33,909 nt of DNA, from contig JAFXUZ010000063.1 in assembly GCA_017524725.1 (NCBI GenBank), forward strand, positions 1-33,909, given 5' to 3'. Source of the DNA: Clostridia bacterium (GTDB taxonomy: Bacteria > Bacillota > Clostridia > Christensenellales > Aristaeellaceae). A program made the translations under genes and the position numbers. Positions 15,517 through 22,932 of this stretch are shown here, piece after piece. A model generated the notes under the pieces. That model did no database searches. It saw nothing but the letters and a program-made list of their open reading frames with translations, and was not told the origin of the DNA. Each line of letters opens with the position of its first letter. The first letter of the stretch is position 1.

Positions 15517-16644
15517 GTGAGATTCAGCGTAAGCACCGGCGATATGAACTATGCCCTGTCCATGTGCCTCAGGGCCGTGACCGCCAGGCCCGTCAAACAG
15601 ATCTATGAAGGCGTCCTGATCGAAGCCCAGGACCAGGGCCTGATATTGACGGCGACGGACGGGGAGATCACCGTCCGTACCCGGATCGCCGCGACGGTGG
15701 ATGAAGAAGGCCGCACGCTGCTCCCCGCCAAGCTGTTCGGCGACCTGATGCGCTATCAGCCCGACGGCGACGTGATGATCAGCGTGGACGAAAGGGGACG
15801 CGCCCAGATCAAAAACAGGGGCACCAATTCCACCATGGTCTCCATGGATGGGGACGATTTCCCGGACATCGACGAGATCCAGGGCGGTACGGAAGTCCGC
15901 CTGAACTGCGCGCGGCTGAAAGACGCGGTCTCCAAGGTGATGTTCAGCGTTTCCACCGACGAAAGCCGCAAGATCCTGACCGGCGTCCTGATGGAGGTTT
16001 ATCCCCATGAGACGATACTGGTGGGCCTGGACGGCTTCCGCCTGGCGATACAGCGCATCGAGCAGGACAACAGCCTTCCTGAAAAGAGCCCGGAAAAGCT
16101 GTCCAGCGTGATCCCCGGAAAGATCATGAACGAGATCGGCCGGATGCTTCCCGACGACAGCGACGCCGAGGCCCTGCTCACCTTCACCGCGGGCAGGATG
16201 ACCGTTTCCTTCGGTCCGGTCATGGTGTACGCGTCCCTGCTTACGGGCGAGTTCATCGATTACCACAAGATCCTCCCGAAAAACTGGACCACCGAGATAT
16301 CCCTTTCCAGGGACCAGCTTTCCAATGCCATCGACCGCTGCAGCCTGATGGCCAGGGAAGGAAAGAACAATCTGATCCATTTCAGCATCCGCAGCGACGG
16401 TATCCTGGAAATGACCGCCAACGCCGAGAGGGGCGAGGTCGTCGACCAGATGGAGATCCATTTTGAGGGGAACGAACTGAATATCGCCTTCAATTCCAAA
16501 TACCTGATCGACGTTATCCACAATATCTCCACGGAAAGGATCAGCATGTGCTTCAATACCAACGTGTCCCCCTGCATCGTCAAGCCCGAGGAGGGCAGGG
16601 AATACCTGTTCCTTGTGCTCCCGGTCAGGATATTCGGACGCTGA
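15517..16644 (+). CDS. dnaN: DNA polymerase III beta subunit (sliding clamp)
   Basis: This 375-residue clamp has the usual length and three repeated clamp folds. Recognisable features are the N-terminal MNYALSMCLRAVTARP strand-helix, LTATDGEITVRT, ILTGVLMEVYPHETILVGLDGFRLAI and the C-terminal PVRIFGR. Two clamps form a ring around DNA and tether the replicase. I choose GTG 15517 because AAGGAAGG lies 8 bases upstream and the protein then begins VRFSVST; a longer frame to 15223 would cross the DnaA boxes and is not credible. It directly follows the origin-like region and is not followed by recF or gyrB, as would be usual, but by a tRNA gene. Confidence 0.95.
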   Translation: MRFSVSTGDMNYALSMCLRAVTARPVKQIYEGVLIEAQDQGLILTATDGEITVRTRIAATVDEEGRTLLPAKLFGDLMRYQPDGDVMISVDERGRAQIKNRGTNSTMVSMDGDDFPDIDEIQGGTEVRLNCARLKDAVSKVMFSVSTDESRKILTGVLMEVYPHETILVGLDGFRLAIQRIEQDNSLPEKSPEKLSSVIPGKIMNEIGRMLPDDSDAEALLTFTAGRMTVSFGPVMVYASLLTGEFIDYHKILPKNWTTEISLSRDQLSNAIDRCSLMAREGKNNLIHFSIRSDGILEMTANAERGEVVDQMEIHFEGNELNIAFNSKYLIDVIHNISTERISMCFNTNVSPCIVKPEEGREYLFLVLPVRIFGR

Positions 16645-16703
16645 TGTATCGGGAAAACGCAAAAAAACCGTGAAGTGCAAAAGTAACTTCCAGAGTGAAA
16701 CGC

Positions 16704-16720
16704 AAAAAAACGCAAAAAAA
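16704..16720 (+). promoter_or_regulatory. Phased A-tracts (UP-element-like) before tRNA-Leu
   Basis: Two CGCAAAAAAA units place A-tracts at 16704-16710 and 16714-16720, one helical turn apart and directly upstream of the -35 box. This position fits a UP element contacted by the RNA polymerase alpha subunits. A further A-tract lies at 16661-16667. Confidence 0.5.
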
Positions 16721-16722
16721 GA

Positions 16723-16751
16723 TTGACAAAACCGCCGATCATTCTTATAAT
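16723..16751 (+). promoter_or_regulatory. Consensus sigma-A promoter of tRNA-Leu
   Basis: TTGACA (16723-16728), a 17-base spacer and TATAAT (16746-16751) match the consensus exactly. The predicted start is near 16758, about 10 bases before the mature tRNA 5' end. Confidence 0.9.
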
Positions 16752-16767
16752 AATAAAGCCTTTTCGT

Positions 16768-16852
16768 GCGGTGGTGGCGGAATTGGCATACGCGTACGTT
16801 TGAGGGGCGTATCCGTAACTGGGTACGGGTTCAAGTCCCGTCCACCGCACCA
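16768..16852 (+). tRNA. tRNA-Leu (anticodon GAG)
   Basis: The acceptor GCGGTGG (16768-16774) pairs with CCACCGC (16842-16848), followed by discriminator A and an encoded CCA. The D stem is GCG/CGC. The anticodon stem TACGT/GCGTA holds loop TTGAGGG with anticodon GAG, reading CUC and CUU. The long variable arm is typical of leucine tRNAs, and the T arm ACGGG-TTCAAGT-CCCGT is intact. Confidence 0.95.
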
Positions 16853-16855
16853 GAA

Positions 16856-16880
16856 CCTCGCCTTTACGGCGGGGTTTTTT
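16856..16880 (+). terminator. Terminator after tRNA-Leu
   Basis: CCTCGCC (16856-16862), loop TTTAC and GGCGGGG (16868-16874) form a 7-bp stem with one G-U pair, followed by six Ts. It begins four bases after the CCA end. Confidence 0.88.
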
Positions 16881-16935
16881 ATTGCCTGAAAAGAATTTTA
16901 TGTAATTTTTTATTAACATTTCTTCCTAATCAAGA

Positions 16936-16964
16936 TTGACTTTTCGGTCTCAAAATGATAACAT
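16936..16964 (+). promoter_or_regulatory. Promoter of the carbohydrate transport operon
   Basis: TTGACT (16936-16941) and TAACAT (16959-16964) are spaced by 17 bases. Transcription would start near 16971, giving a leader of about 100 bases before the first gene. Confidence 0.6.
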
Positions 16965-17018
16965 TTTCTATGGAAAATCATCTTTATCAGCATTGGCGGC
17001 CAAATGGGAAGAGGATCA

Positions 17019-17069
17019 CCTGTCTCCCCGGGCGTGCCGATTCGTCAGCCGGCACTGACAGGAAGGAAG
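17019..17069 (+). promoter_or_regulatory. Nested leader hairpin overlapping the ribosome site of the first operon gene
   Basis: CCTGTC (17019-17024) pairs with GACAGG (17057-17062), enclosing a second stem GTGCCG (17034-17039) / CGGCAC (17050-17055). The outer stem's last two Gs are the first two of the ribosome site GGAAGGAAG (17061-17069), which serves a weak TTG start. This could tune translation of the first gene. No known riboswitch was recognised. Confidence 0.45.
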
Positions 17070-17073
17070 TAAA

Positions 17074-17679
17074 TTGCGTCAACAGTTGTCGATCCGGCAG
17101 TATCGGCGAATCGATCTCCTTTTATTTACGTTGATCCTGTGCCTGTGCGAATCAGCGATCATCCTGGCGGGGACCAGGTGGTTTCCGGGAGAACCGTATG
17201 TGATGAGCGTTACCGGCGCGGTGTGCGCCGTGGTAATGTTCCGGTGGGGACCCTGGGCGGGGATCTACGCATTCCTCGGGGCGATCCTCAGGTGCGTGCT
17301 GTATCACTGGCCCCTTTGGCAGTACGCGGTCTGGGGTATAGGAAACCTTCTGTGCATGTTGGCCCTGATCCCGATGAAAAAATTCGGCTGGCGGAAGATC
17401 AGGGACAATACCATGGCCTGCATGGGGTTCGGCCTGGCGGTGATCCTGCTGATGCAGACAGGAAGGGCCCTGATTACTCTGATATTTACAGGCAACCCGG
17501 CGGCCTGCCTGATGCATTACACCACCGACGTGATCCCGGCGTTTTTTACGGTCATCCTGATGTGGATCGCGCGCAGGGTGGACGGGCTCCTGGAAGAACA
17601 AAGGCACTACGTTATAAGGATCGGCAGAGAAACGGCAAGCGAAACAGAAAGTGAAAATGCAGGGAGGATGAAACCATGA
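17074..17679 (+). CDS. ECF-type S-component-like membrane protein
   Basis: This 201-residue protein has five or six hydrophobic segments over residues 12-185 and a charged tail. Size, topology and segments such as GPWAGIYAFLGAILRCVLY recall substrate-binding (S) components of ECF vitamin or metabolite transporters, but the match is not firm. It starts at TTG 17074, supported by GGAAGGAAG just upstream; no ATG is better placed. Its stop overlaps the permease start (ATGA), so it is translationally coupled to the ABC permease and is the first gene of the operon. No EcfA/EcfT genes are near. What it contributes to a carbohydrate importer is unknown. Confidence 0.6.
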   Translation: MRQQLSIRQYRRIDLLLFTLILCLCESAIILAGTRWFPGEPYVMSVTGAVCAVVMFRWGPWAGIYAFLGAILRCVLYHWPLWQYAVWGIGNLLCMLALIPMKKFGWRKIRDNTMACMGFGLAVILLMQTGRALITLIFTGNPAACLMHYTTDVIPAFFTVILMWIARRVDGLLEEQRHYVIRIGRETASETESENAGRMKP

Positions 17680-18743
17680 CAGCAAAAGCTTCAGACTTTC
17701 TCATCTACGACAAAGCGGCGGGGGTATACAGGGAAAACCCCGAGCAGGTCGTACGGGATGATGTGGAGAAGCATTACTGGCGCCACGTAGGCCAGACGAT
17801 CCTCAAGGACTGGCGCCTGTACCTGATGCTTGTCCCCACGATCCTGGTTTTCCTGTTCTGGCGCTATCTCCCCATGTATGAGCTGCTCGGATCCTTCAAG
17901 GTTGACGACACCGTCAAGTCCGTATCCGAACAGTATTTCAAGGGCTTCTCCAATTTCAAGGGCCTCCTGGCAGGGAGCGGCACGTACACCGAATATTCCA
18001 TGAATTTCTGGCGCGCCATGCGCAACACCTTCCTGCTCAGCTTCTACGGCCTTCTGTTCGGCTTCCCGATGCCCATCATCCTGGCCCTGTTCTTCAACGA
18101 AGTCAAGTCCGATCTTACCCGTTCCGCCCTGCAGGTGTGCACTTACCTTCCCAAGTTCATGTCCACGGTCATCATGACCAGCCTTGTGATGATGCTGATC
18201 AAGCAGGGCAGCGCCGCCAGCAATACACCTCCCGGGATCATCGCCCAGCTGCTCTCCAATATCGGCCTGATCTCAAAGGAAACGGCGCAGAACGGCCTTT
18301 TGAACAATCCTTCCTATTTTAGGGCGATCTATCAGATCAGCGGCATCTGGGAGACGGCGGGCTATGACAGCATCGTTTTCTTTGCCGCCATCATCGCCAT
18401 CTCCCCCACAAGTTACGAGGCCGCCCAGATCGACGGCGCCAACAAGTGGGCGCAGATGAGGTACGTGGTACTGCCTTCCATCCTCTCCACCATCGTCATC
18501 ATGCTGATCACCAGGATCGGCCACATGCTCTCCATCGGCTACGAAAAAGTATTGCTGCTCAGTGAACAGCACCCCTCCGCCTGGCAGACGGCCGAGGTCA
18601 TTTCCACCTTCTCCTGGCGCATCAAGTCTTCCAGCCAGGGCCTTGCCTCCGCCGCCGAGATGATGAACAACGTGGTCGGCATGCTCCTGGTCATCGGCGC
18701 CAATACCATCGCGCGCAAAGCCTCGGATGTTTCGCTCTACTGA
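17676..18743 (+). CDS. Carbohydrate ABC transporter permease (LplB-like)
   Basis: This 355-residue inner-membrane protein has six predicted helices after a cytoplasmic N-terminus of about 50 residues. The EAA loop, which docks on the ATPase, is SYEAAQIDGANKWAQMRYV near residues 247-265. LplB-type permeases pair with a YtcP-type partner to import oligosaccharides in Firmicutes, often pectin or hemicellulose fragments. Its start overlaps the preceding stop, and the partner permease follows 21 bases downstream. Confidence 0.92.
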   Translation: MTAKASDFLIYDKAAGVYRENPEQVVRDDVEKHYWRHVGQTILKDWRLYLMLVPTILVFLFWRYLPMYELLGSFKVDDTVKSVSEQYFKGFSNFKGLLAGSGTYTEYSMNFWRAMRNTFLLSFYGLLFGFPMPIILALFFNEVKSDLTRSALQVCTYLPKFMSTVIMTSLVMMLIKQGSAASNTPPGIIAQLLSNIGLISKETAQNGLLNNPSYFRAIYQISGIWETAGYDSIVFFAAIIAISPTSYEAAQIDGANKWAQMRYVVLPSILSTIVIMLITRIGHMLSIGYEKVLLLSEQHPSAWQTAEVISTFSWRIKSSSQGLASAAEMMNNVVGMLLVIGANTIARKASDVSLY

Positions 18744-18764
18744 TGAAAGGGGGATGTGGGCAAG

Positions 18765-19655
18765 ATGAAAAGAAAGCTTGAGACCTCGGAGCTGATCTTC
18801 AAGGTGATCAGCTACACGCTGCTTACGGTGTTTGCCATATGCTGTCTGTATCCCTTCCTGTACGCCATCTCCGCGGCCATCAGCGGGAAACACGCCGTGG
18901 AATACAACGAGATCATCCTTTTCCCGAAGGACATCCAGTTTGAAGCGTTCAGGGAAATGTTCATGAGCAACGAATTCTGGAATTCCTATTCCAATACGCT
19001 GTTCCTGACCATCTACGGCACGGTGTGGTCCCTGTTCGTATCCATCCTCGGCGGCTACGCGCTGAGCAAAAAGCGCCTGCTGTTCCGCAAGTTCTTCAAC
19101 TTCTTCCTGGTCTTTACCATGTGGTTCTCCGCCGGCATCGTCCCCCAGTACCTCAACTATGTGGCGACCAGCCGCGTGTTTGAGGGCATGGGCATCACCG
19201 ACGACAAATGGCTTGTGGTCATCGCCATGGGCATGGCCGCGATGAACATCATCCTCCTGCGCAACTCCTTCGAGGGCGTACCCTCTGAAATCGAAGAAGC
19301 GGCCGTGGTGGAAGGCGCCTCCGAAATGCAGGTGCTGAGCAAGGTCTTCATCCCGATGTGCAAATCCACCATCGCTACAGTCACGCTGTTCTTCGCTATC
19401 TCCCGCTGGAACGGATACTTCTGGGCCCGCCAGATGATCTCCAACGATTACGAGCAGCCCCTGCAGGTGTTCATCCGCAACAAGCTGGAATTCTACACCG
19501 ACTCAGAGCAGTTGGCGACCATGACCGGCAATTACGCCGCCGACTCCCTGATCTTCGCCCTGATCGTCTGTTCCATCATCCCGATCCTGATCATTTACCC
19601 CTTCATCCAGAAGTACTTCGCCAAAGGCACCAACGCCGGCGGTGTGAAGGAATAA
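18765..19655 (+). CDS. Carbohydrate ABC transporter permease (YtcP-like)
   Basis: This 296-residue partner permease has six helices and an EAA loop EIEEAAVVEGASEMQVLSKV (about residues 176-195). I choose ATG 18765; GTG 18756 is in frame but only two bases from the AAAGGGGG site. The YtcP family forms the second half of the transmembrane channel with the LplB-like protein. It is followed after 23 bases by the solute-binding protein gene with a strong AGGAGG site. Confidence 0.92.
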   Translation: MKRKLETSELIFKVISYTLLTVFAICCLYPFLYAISAAISGKHAVEYNEIILFPKDIQFEAFREMFMSNEFWNSYSNTLFLTIYGTVWSLFVSILGGYALSKKRLLFRKFFNFFLVFTMWFSAGIVPQYLNYVATSRVFEGMGITDDKWLVVIAMGMAAMNIILLRNSFEGVPSEIEEAAVVEGASEMQVLSKVFIPMCKSTIATVTLFFAISRWNGYFWARQMISNDYEQPLQVFIRNKLEFYTDSEQLATMTGNYAADSLIFALIVCSIIPILIIYPFIQKYFAKGTNAGGVKE

Positions 19656-19678
19656 TTATTTTAGGAGGAAACCAGCTT

Positions 19679-21757
19679 ATGAAACGTCTGACTGCAATTG
19701 TCCTTGCGATGATCATGGTCCTTTCCCTGGCCGTTGTCACCGCAGGCGCTGAAGGCCTGACTTATGCGCCCGGCACTGTCCTGCGCATGGCCACCGGCTA
19801 CAACAGCGCCAAGACCGGCATTACCTTCGATTCCGAGACCGCGGGCGAGGGCGTGACCCTGGCCGACGGCGTCACCTACAACACCGGTTCCCTGAAGCCC
19901 ACCTGGGTCGCCCTGCAGGAGATCCTGGGCGTGGTGTTTGAGAGCAAATACCAGGGCAACGGCGCTGCCAAGGAATTCGAATACTGGAAAGACCGCCTCA
20001 ACGAAGTGGACATGGTCAGCGGCAACGCTTCCACCCTCAGTGAGTACGGTGAGGTCGGCAGCCTTGTGAACCTGGCTGACTACCTGGACCGGATGCCCAA
20101 CTTCAAGGCCTACCTGGAAGCCAACCCCATCGTGCGCCTGTCCATCACCGGCAACACCAAGACCGGCGCCATCTATTTCTCCCCCTACTTTGACGGTGTC
20201 AACGACATCGAGCGCATGCCCCTGATGCGTGTTGACTGGACCATGAAGCTGCTGGACGGCGAAGGGGAATTCACTGCCGAAGCCTGCAAGGACCTGGCCC
20301 CCTACGCGTACACTCCCTATATGCCCACCTCCGGCAAGATCGAGATCGAGACCCCGACCCTGGACGGCACCGCCACCGAGATCGTGGTCAAGGATTTTGA
20401 CGCATGCGGCAACATCGTTCAAATGATGAACGACGCCGGCCCCATGAACGGCGTGCAGGCTGTCAACATGCTGCGCGATTACATCGACAAGGCTTACGGC
20501 GGCTATTACGGGACCCAGCGCTCCAACCTGTTCATCGGCCAGAACGCTGCCTGGGACGCCGACGAACTGGTAGCCCTGCTCCGCTGCGTGGTCGCCAACC
20601 CCCAGACTCTGAACGGCACCGATTCCGTGCAGGGCCTGTTCTCCCGTGAAGACAACAACAACCAGCGCCGCGTGGATATGTTCCGCTTCACCGGCACCCT
20701 CTTCGGCGTCCGCGGCATGGAATCCCGCCAGGATTACCTCTTTGTCGGAACCGACGGCGTGCTGCATGACGCCCGCCAGGAAGCTGAAACCTACGTCGCC
20801 CTGGAAAGGATGCACGCGATGGCCGCCGAAGGCCTGATTTCCCAGGCGTTCATCGACGGCGCTCAGGAGACTTCCTCCACCTACCTGGAGAATGACCTCG
20901 GCTTCATGTCCTACGACTACAACCAGACCCAGACCGTTATGAACGCCACCAAGCTCCAGGAAGGCGAAAAGTATATGGCGGTCATGATCCCCGTTGCCCG
21001 CTGGTTCGACGGCACCGACGAGAACGGCGTCTATATGCGCTTTACCGAGTCCTGGCGTTCCGTGAAGACCGACGGCTGGGCCATCTCCAAGGCCGGTGTC
21101 GCCGGTGACGACAACAAGCTGTTCGCCGCCCTTGCGCTGATCGACTACGCCTACTCCGAGAAGGGCCAGATCCTGATGTCCTACGGCCCCGACGCCTTCA
21201 TCAAGAAGAACGACGACGGCTCCTATGTCACCTTCAACTTCAACGGCAAGGAAATGCCGGTGATCGCTGACGCCACCTACGAAGAACTGTGGGCCAGGGC
21301 CAAGGGCAACTATACCAACTATGCCCGCCAGTTCCTGGGCTCCACCCTGTCCTTCGTCAAGAGCCAGGCTTTCGAGTATCAGTGCACTCATGAGGTCGGC
21401 AGGGAAGGCGCCGGCAAACTGTCCGTGGCCATCGGCCTGGGCACCATCAAGCACCCGCTGCTCGAGCTTGCCGACAACCCCTGGTACACCTCCGTGGCCA
21501 CCGTGCTCCCCAACACCAAGGTCGAGAACGACGAACTCAACACCTACACCCAGCTGACTGCCAACGGCAAGTTCTCTTCCGGCAACGGCGGTGAGAACCT
21601 GTTCGTCAACATCATCGTCAGCGGTCTGGCTGCTGCCAATGTTGACAGCCCCGAAGCGGCTGCCGAAATGGTCACCCTGGACTGGTACGGCGATATGTAT
21701 CTGGAACTGAAGAACACCGGCTGGGACCGCATCACCGAATACTTCAGCGCCAACTGA
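19679..21757 (+). CDS. Extracellular solute-binding protein of the carbohydrate transporter
   Basis: This 692-residue secreted protein has a signal peptide (residues 1-24, probable cleavage after VVTAGA). It lies between the permeases and the ATPase genes, which together with its size and composition identifies it as the substrate-binding component. No lipobox cysteine is visible near the cleavage site, unusual for a Gram-positive binding protein, which is normally a lipoprotein. It is also longer than common family-1 binding proteins (about 420-560 residues). Codons end almost uniformly in C or G, which suggests high expression. AGGAGG lies 10 bases upstream of ATG 19679. The ligand is probably a plant-wall oligosaccharide, inferred from GH105 and GH28 downstream. 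Confidence 0.85.
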   Translation: MKRLTAIVLAMIMVLSLAVVTAGAEGLTYAPGTVLRMATGYNSAKTGITFDSETAGEGVTLADGVTYNTGSLKPTWVALQEILGVVFESKYQGNGAAKEFEYWKDRLNEVDMVSGNASTLSEYGEVGSLVNLADYLDRMPNFKAYLEANPIVRLSITGNTKTGAIYFSPYFDGVNDIERMPLMRVDWTMKLLDGEGEFTAEACKDLAPYAYTPYMPTSGKIEIETPTLDGTATEIVVKDFDACGNIVQMMNDAGPMNGVQAVNMLRDYIDKAYGGYYGTQRSNLFIGQNAAWDADELVALLRCVVANPQTLNGTDSVQGLFSREDNNNQRRVDMFRFTGTLFGVRGMESRQDYLFVGTDGVLHDARQEAETYVALERMHAMAAEGLISQAFIDGAQETSSTYLENDLGFMSYDYNQTQTVMNATKLQEGEKYMAVMIPVARWFDGTDENGVYMRFTESWRSVKTDGWAISKAGVAGDDNKLFAALALIDYAYSEKGQILMSYGPDAFIKKNDDGSYVTFNFNGKEMPVIADATYEELWARAKGNYTNYARQFLGSTLSFVKSQAFEYQCTHEVGREGAGKLSVAIGLGTIKHPLLELADNPWYTSVATVLPNTKVENDELNTYTQLTANGKFSSGNGGENLFVNIIVSGLAAANVDSPEAAAEMVTLDWYGDMYLELKNTGWDRITEYFSAN

Positions 21758-21789
21758 TCCCCGGAGGGGCTCAGGAATTCATTAGCCCT

Positions 21790-21817
21790 GCGTGCCTTCC
21801 CTTCGGGGAAGGCACGC
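21790..21817 (+). other. Strong UUCG-capped intercistronic stem-loop
   Basis: GCGTGCCTTCCC (21790-21801), tetraloop TTCG and GGGAAGGCACGC (21806-21817) form a perfect 12-bp stem with an extra-stable cUUCGg loop. There is no U-tract, so it is more likely an mRNA-stabilising element or partial terminator that raises binding-protein mRNA over the downstream genes. Confidence 0.75.
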
Positions 21818-21847
21818 GGGGACATCATGGAACAGGAGAGGGATATC

Positions 21848-22438
21848 ATGTACAAAAAACAAATGTCATTGCAGCGAATCTTCTGTCTGCTCTCCCTTGC
21901 TGCCAGTGTCATCGTGTTCGTTTATTCGCTGGGAATCATGACAGATCTCTTTGACACCTTGTACAGCATGATTCCCGACCCTGATGATCTTGACAACACC
22001 CGTGTTGCCGGCGCGAGGATCTATTATGATATGCAGGGCTTCAACCGCGGCCTTCTGTACTGCAGCATCGTTCTGATCCTGCTCTCGTGCCTGCTGTTCC
22101 TTACAAACACCCATATCCGGCGCAGATATTATATCGGCAACTACTGCGCCGTGGGTCTGAACGCAGTTGCCAACGTCGGTGTGGCTATCTGGGCGCACTT
22201 CCAGATCGCCGCTTTCAAAAACCAGTACCTTACCACCGTTGATTTTGCCCAGCTGGAAAGAAGGCTGGGACGTCTTGGAACCTATACCGATTCCACCTTC
22301 TGGTTCGATATCCACTATTTTGTGTTTGCGCTGACGCTGATCGCGGCGGCGCTCCTGGTAGTGAACGTGATCTTGAAAATTCGGCTGATGAAGGAAGAAG
22401 CAGCCCTGCTTAAGAACGGAAAGGCGGTGTCCGCATAA
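21848..22438 (+). CDS. Unrecognised four-helix membrane protein 1 of the transport operon
   Basis: This 196-residue protein has hydrophobic segments near 10-32, 70-88, 96-118 and 155-178. A polar loop of about 35 residues (DPDDLDNTRVAGARIYYD) follows helix 1, and a basic turn (HIRRRYY) separates helices 2 and 3. I choose ATG 21848, which has AGGAGAGGG just upstream, over ATG 21827. No family was recognised. Its stop overlaps the next start (TAATG), so it is coupled to another small membrane protein, and both precede an MsmX-type ATPase gene. A transporter accessory role is inferred only from position. Confidence 0.75.
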   Translation: MYKKQMSLQRIFCLLSLAASVIVFVYSLGIMTDLFDTLYSMIPDPDDLDNTRVAGARIYYDMQGFNRGLLYCSIVLILLSCLLFLTNTHIRRRYYIGNYCAVGLNAVANVGVAIWAHFQIAAFKNQYLTTVDFAQLERRLGRLGTYTDSTFWFDIHYFVFALTLIAAALLVVNVILKIRLMKEEAALLKNGKAVSA

Positions 22439-22917
22439 TGGATGATCAGAATATCAAGGTCGACCGCATGCGCTACAGCAAAAATACCCAGTCTTCCCGT
22501 CTGGCCCTGCTGGCGATCGTGCTGGATGTGCTCTTCTTTGTCAGCATCTATAAATACGTCTGCAAGGATACCACAAGATCGGACGAATTTTATTACACGG
22601 CCCTGATGGGCGCGTCCATCCTGTATAATCTGGTATTCATGCTGGCTGCCTTCCTTTCGTCCGAAGGCGTCAAGAACTATAAGACAAATTTCTCCTATGT
22701 GATGTTTGTCCTTGCGGCTATCCAGATCGCGCGCATTTTCATCTATCCTGTAAAAGCCCACAGCCAACCCGGCCTGATGAGCGATTTCCAGTTTATCCGC
22801 CTGATCGTTTATCTTGTCGCCTCCGCTCTTTGCCTGGTCGCAGGCGCTTTGATCAACCTGGGCAAGAGCCGCGCTTTGGCGGCGCATACCGCATCCCTGG
22901 AAGCGGGCAAGGCATAA
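22438..22917 (+). CDS. Unrecognised four-helix membrane protein 2 of the transport operon
   Basis: This 159-residue protein has hydrophobic segments near 20-40, 53-73, 85-103 and 120-142, with short polar ends. Its start codon shares one base with the preceding stop. The ATPase gene follows 15 bases downstream with an AAGGAGGGG site. No family was recognised. Position and size parallel the second small membrane gene before the other ATPase. Confidence 0.75.
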   Translation: MDDQNIKVDRMRYSKNTQSSRLALLAIVLDVLFFVSIYKYVCKDTTRSDEFYYTALMGASILYNLVFMLAAFLSSEGVKNYKTNFSYVMFVLAAIQIARIFIYPVKAHSQPGLMSDFQFIRLIVYLVASALCLVAGALINLGKSRALAAHTASLEAGKA

Positions 22918-22932
22918 GGAGGGGAGACGAAG

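Noticed and set aside
16645..16700. Possible dnaN terminator
   Set aside because: Only a 5-bp stem (GAAGT/ACTTC) without a U-tract is visible; not enough to call.
19661..21454. 597-codon minus-strand open frame opposite the solute-binding protein gene
   Set aside because: Antisense to a strongly biased coding gene; the Gly/Val/His-rich composition is typical of a shadow frame.
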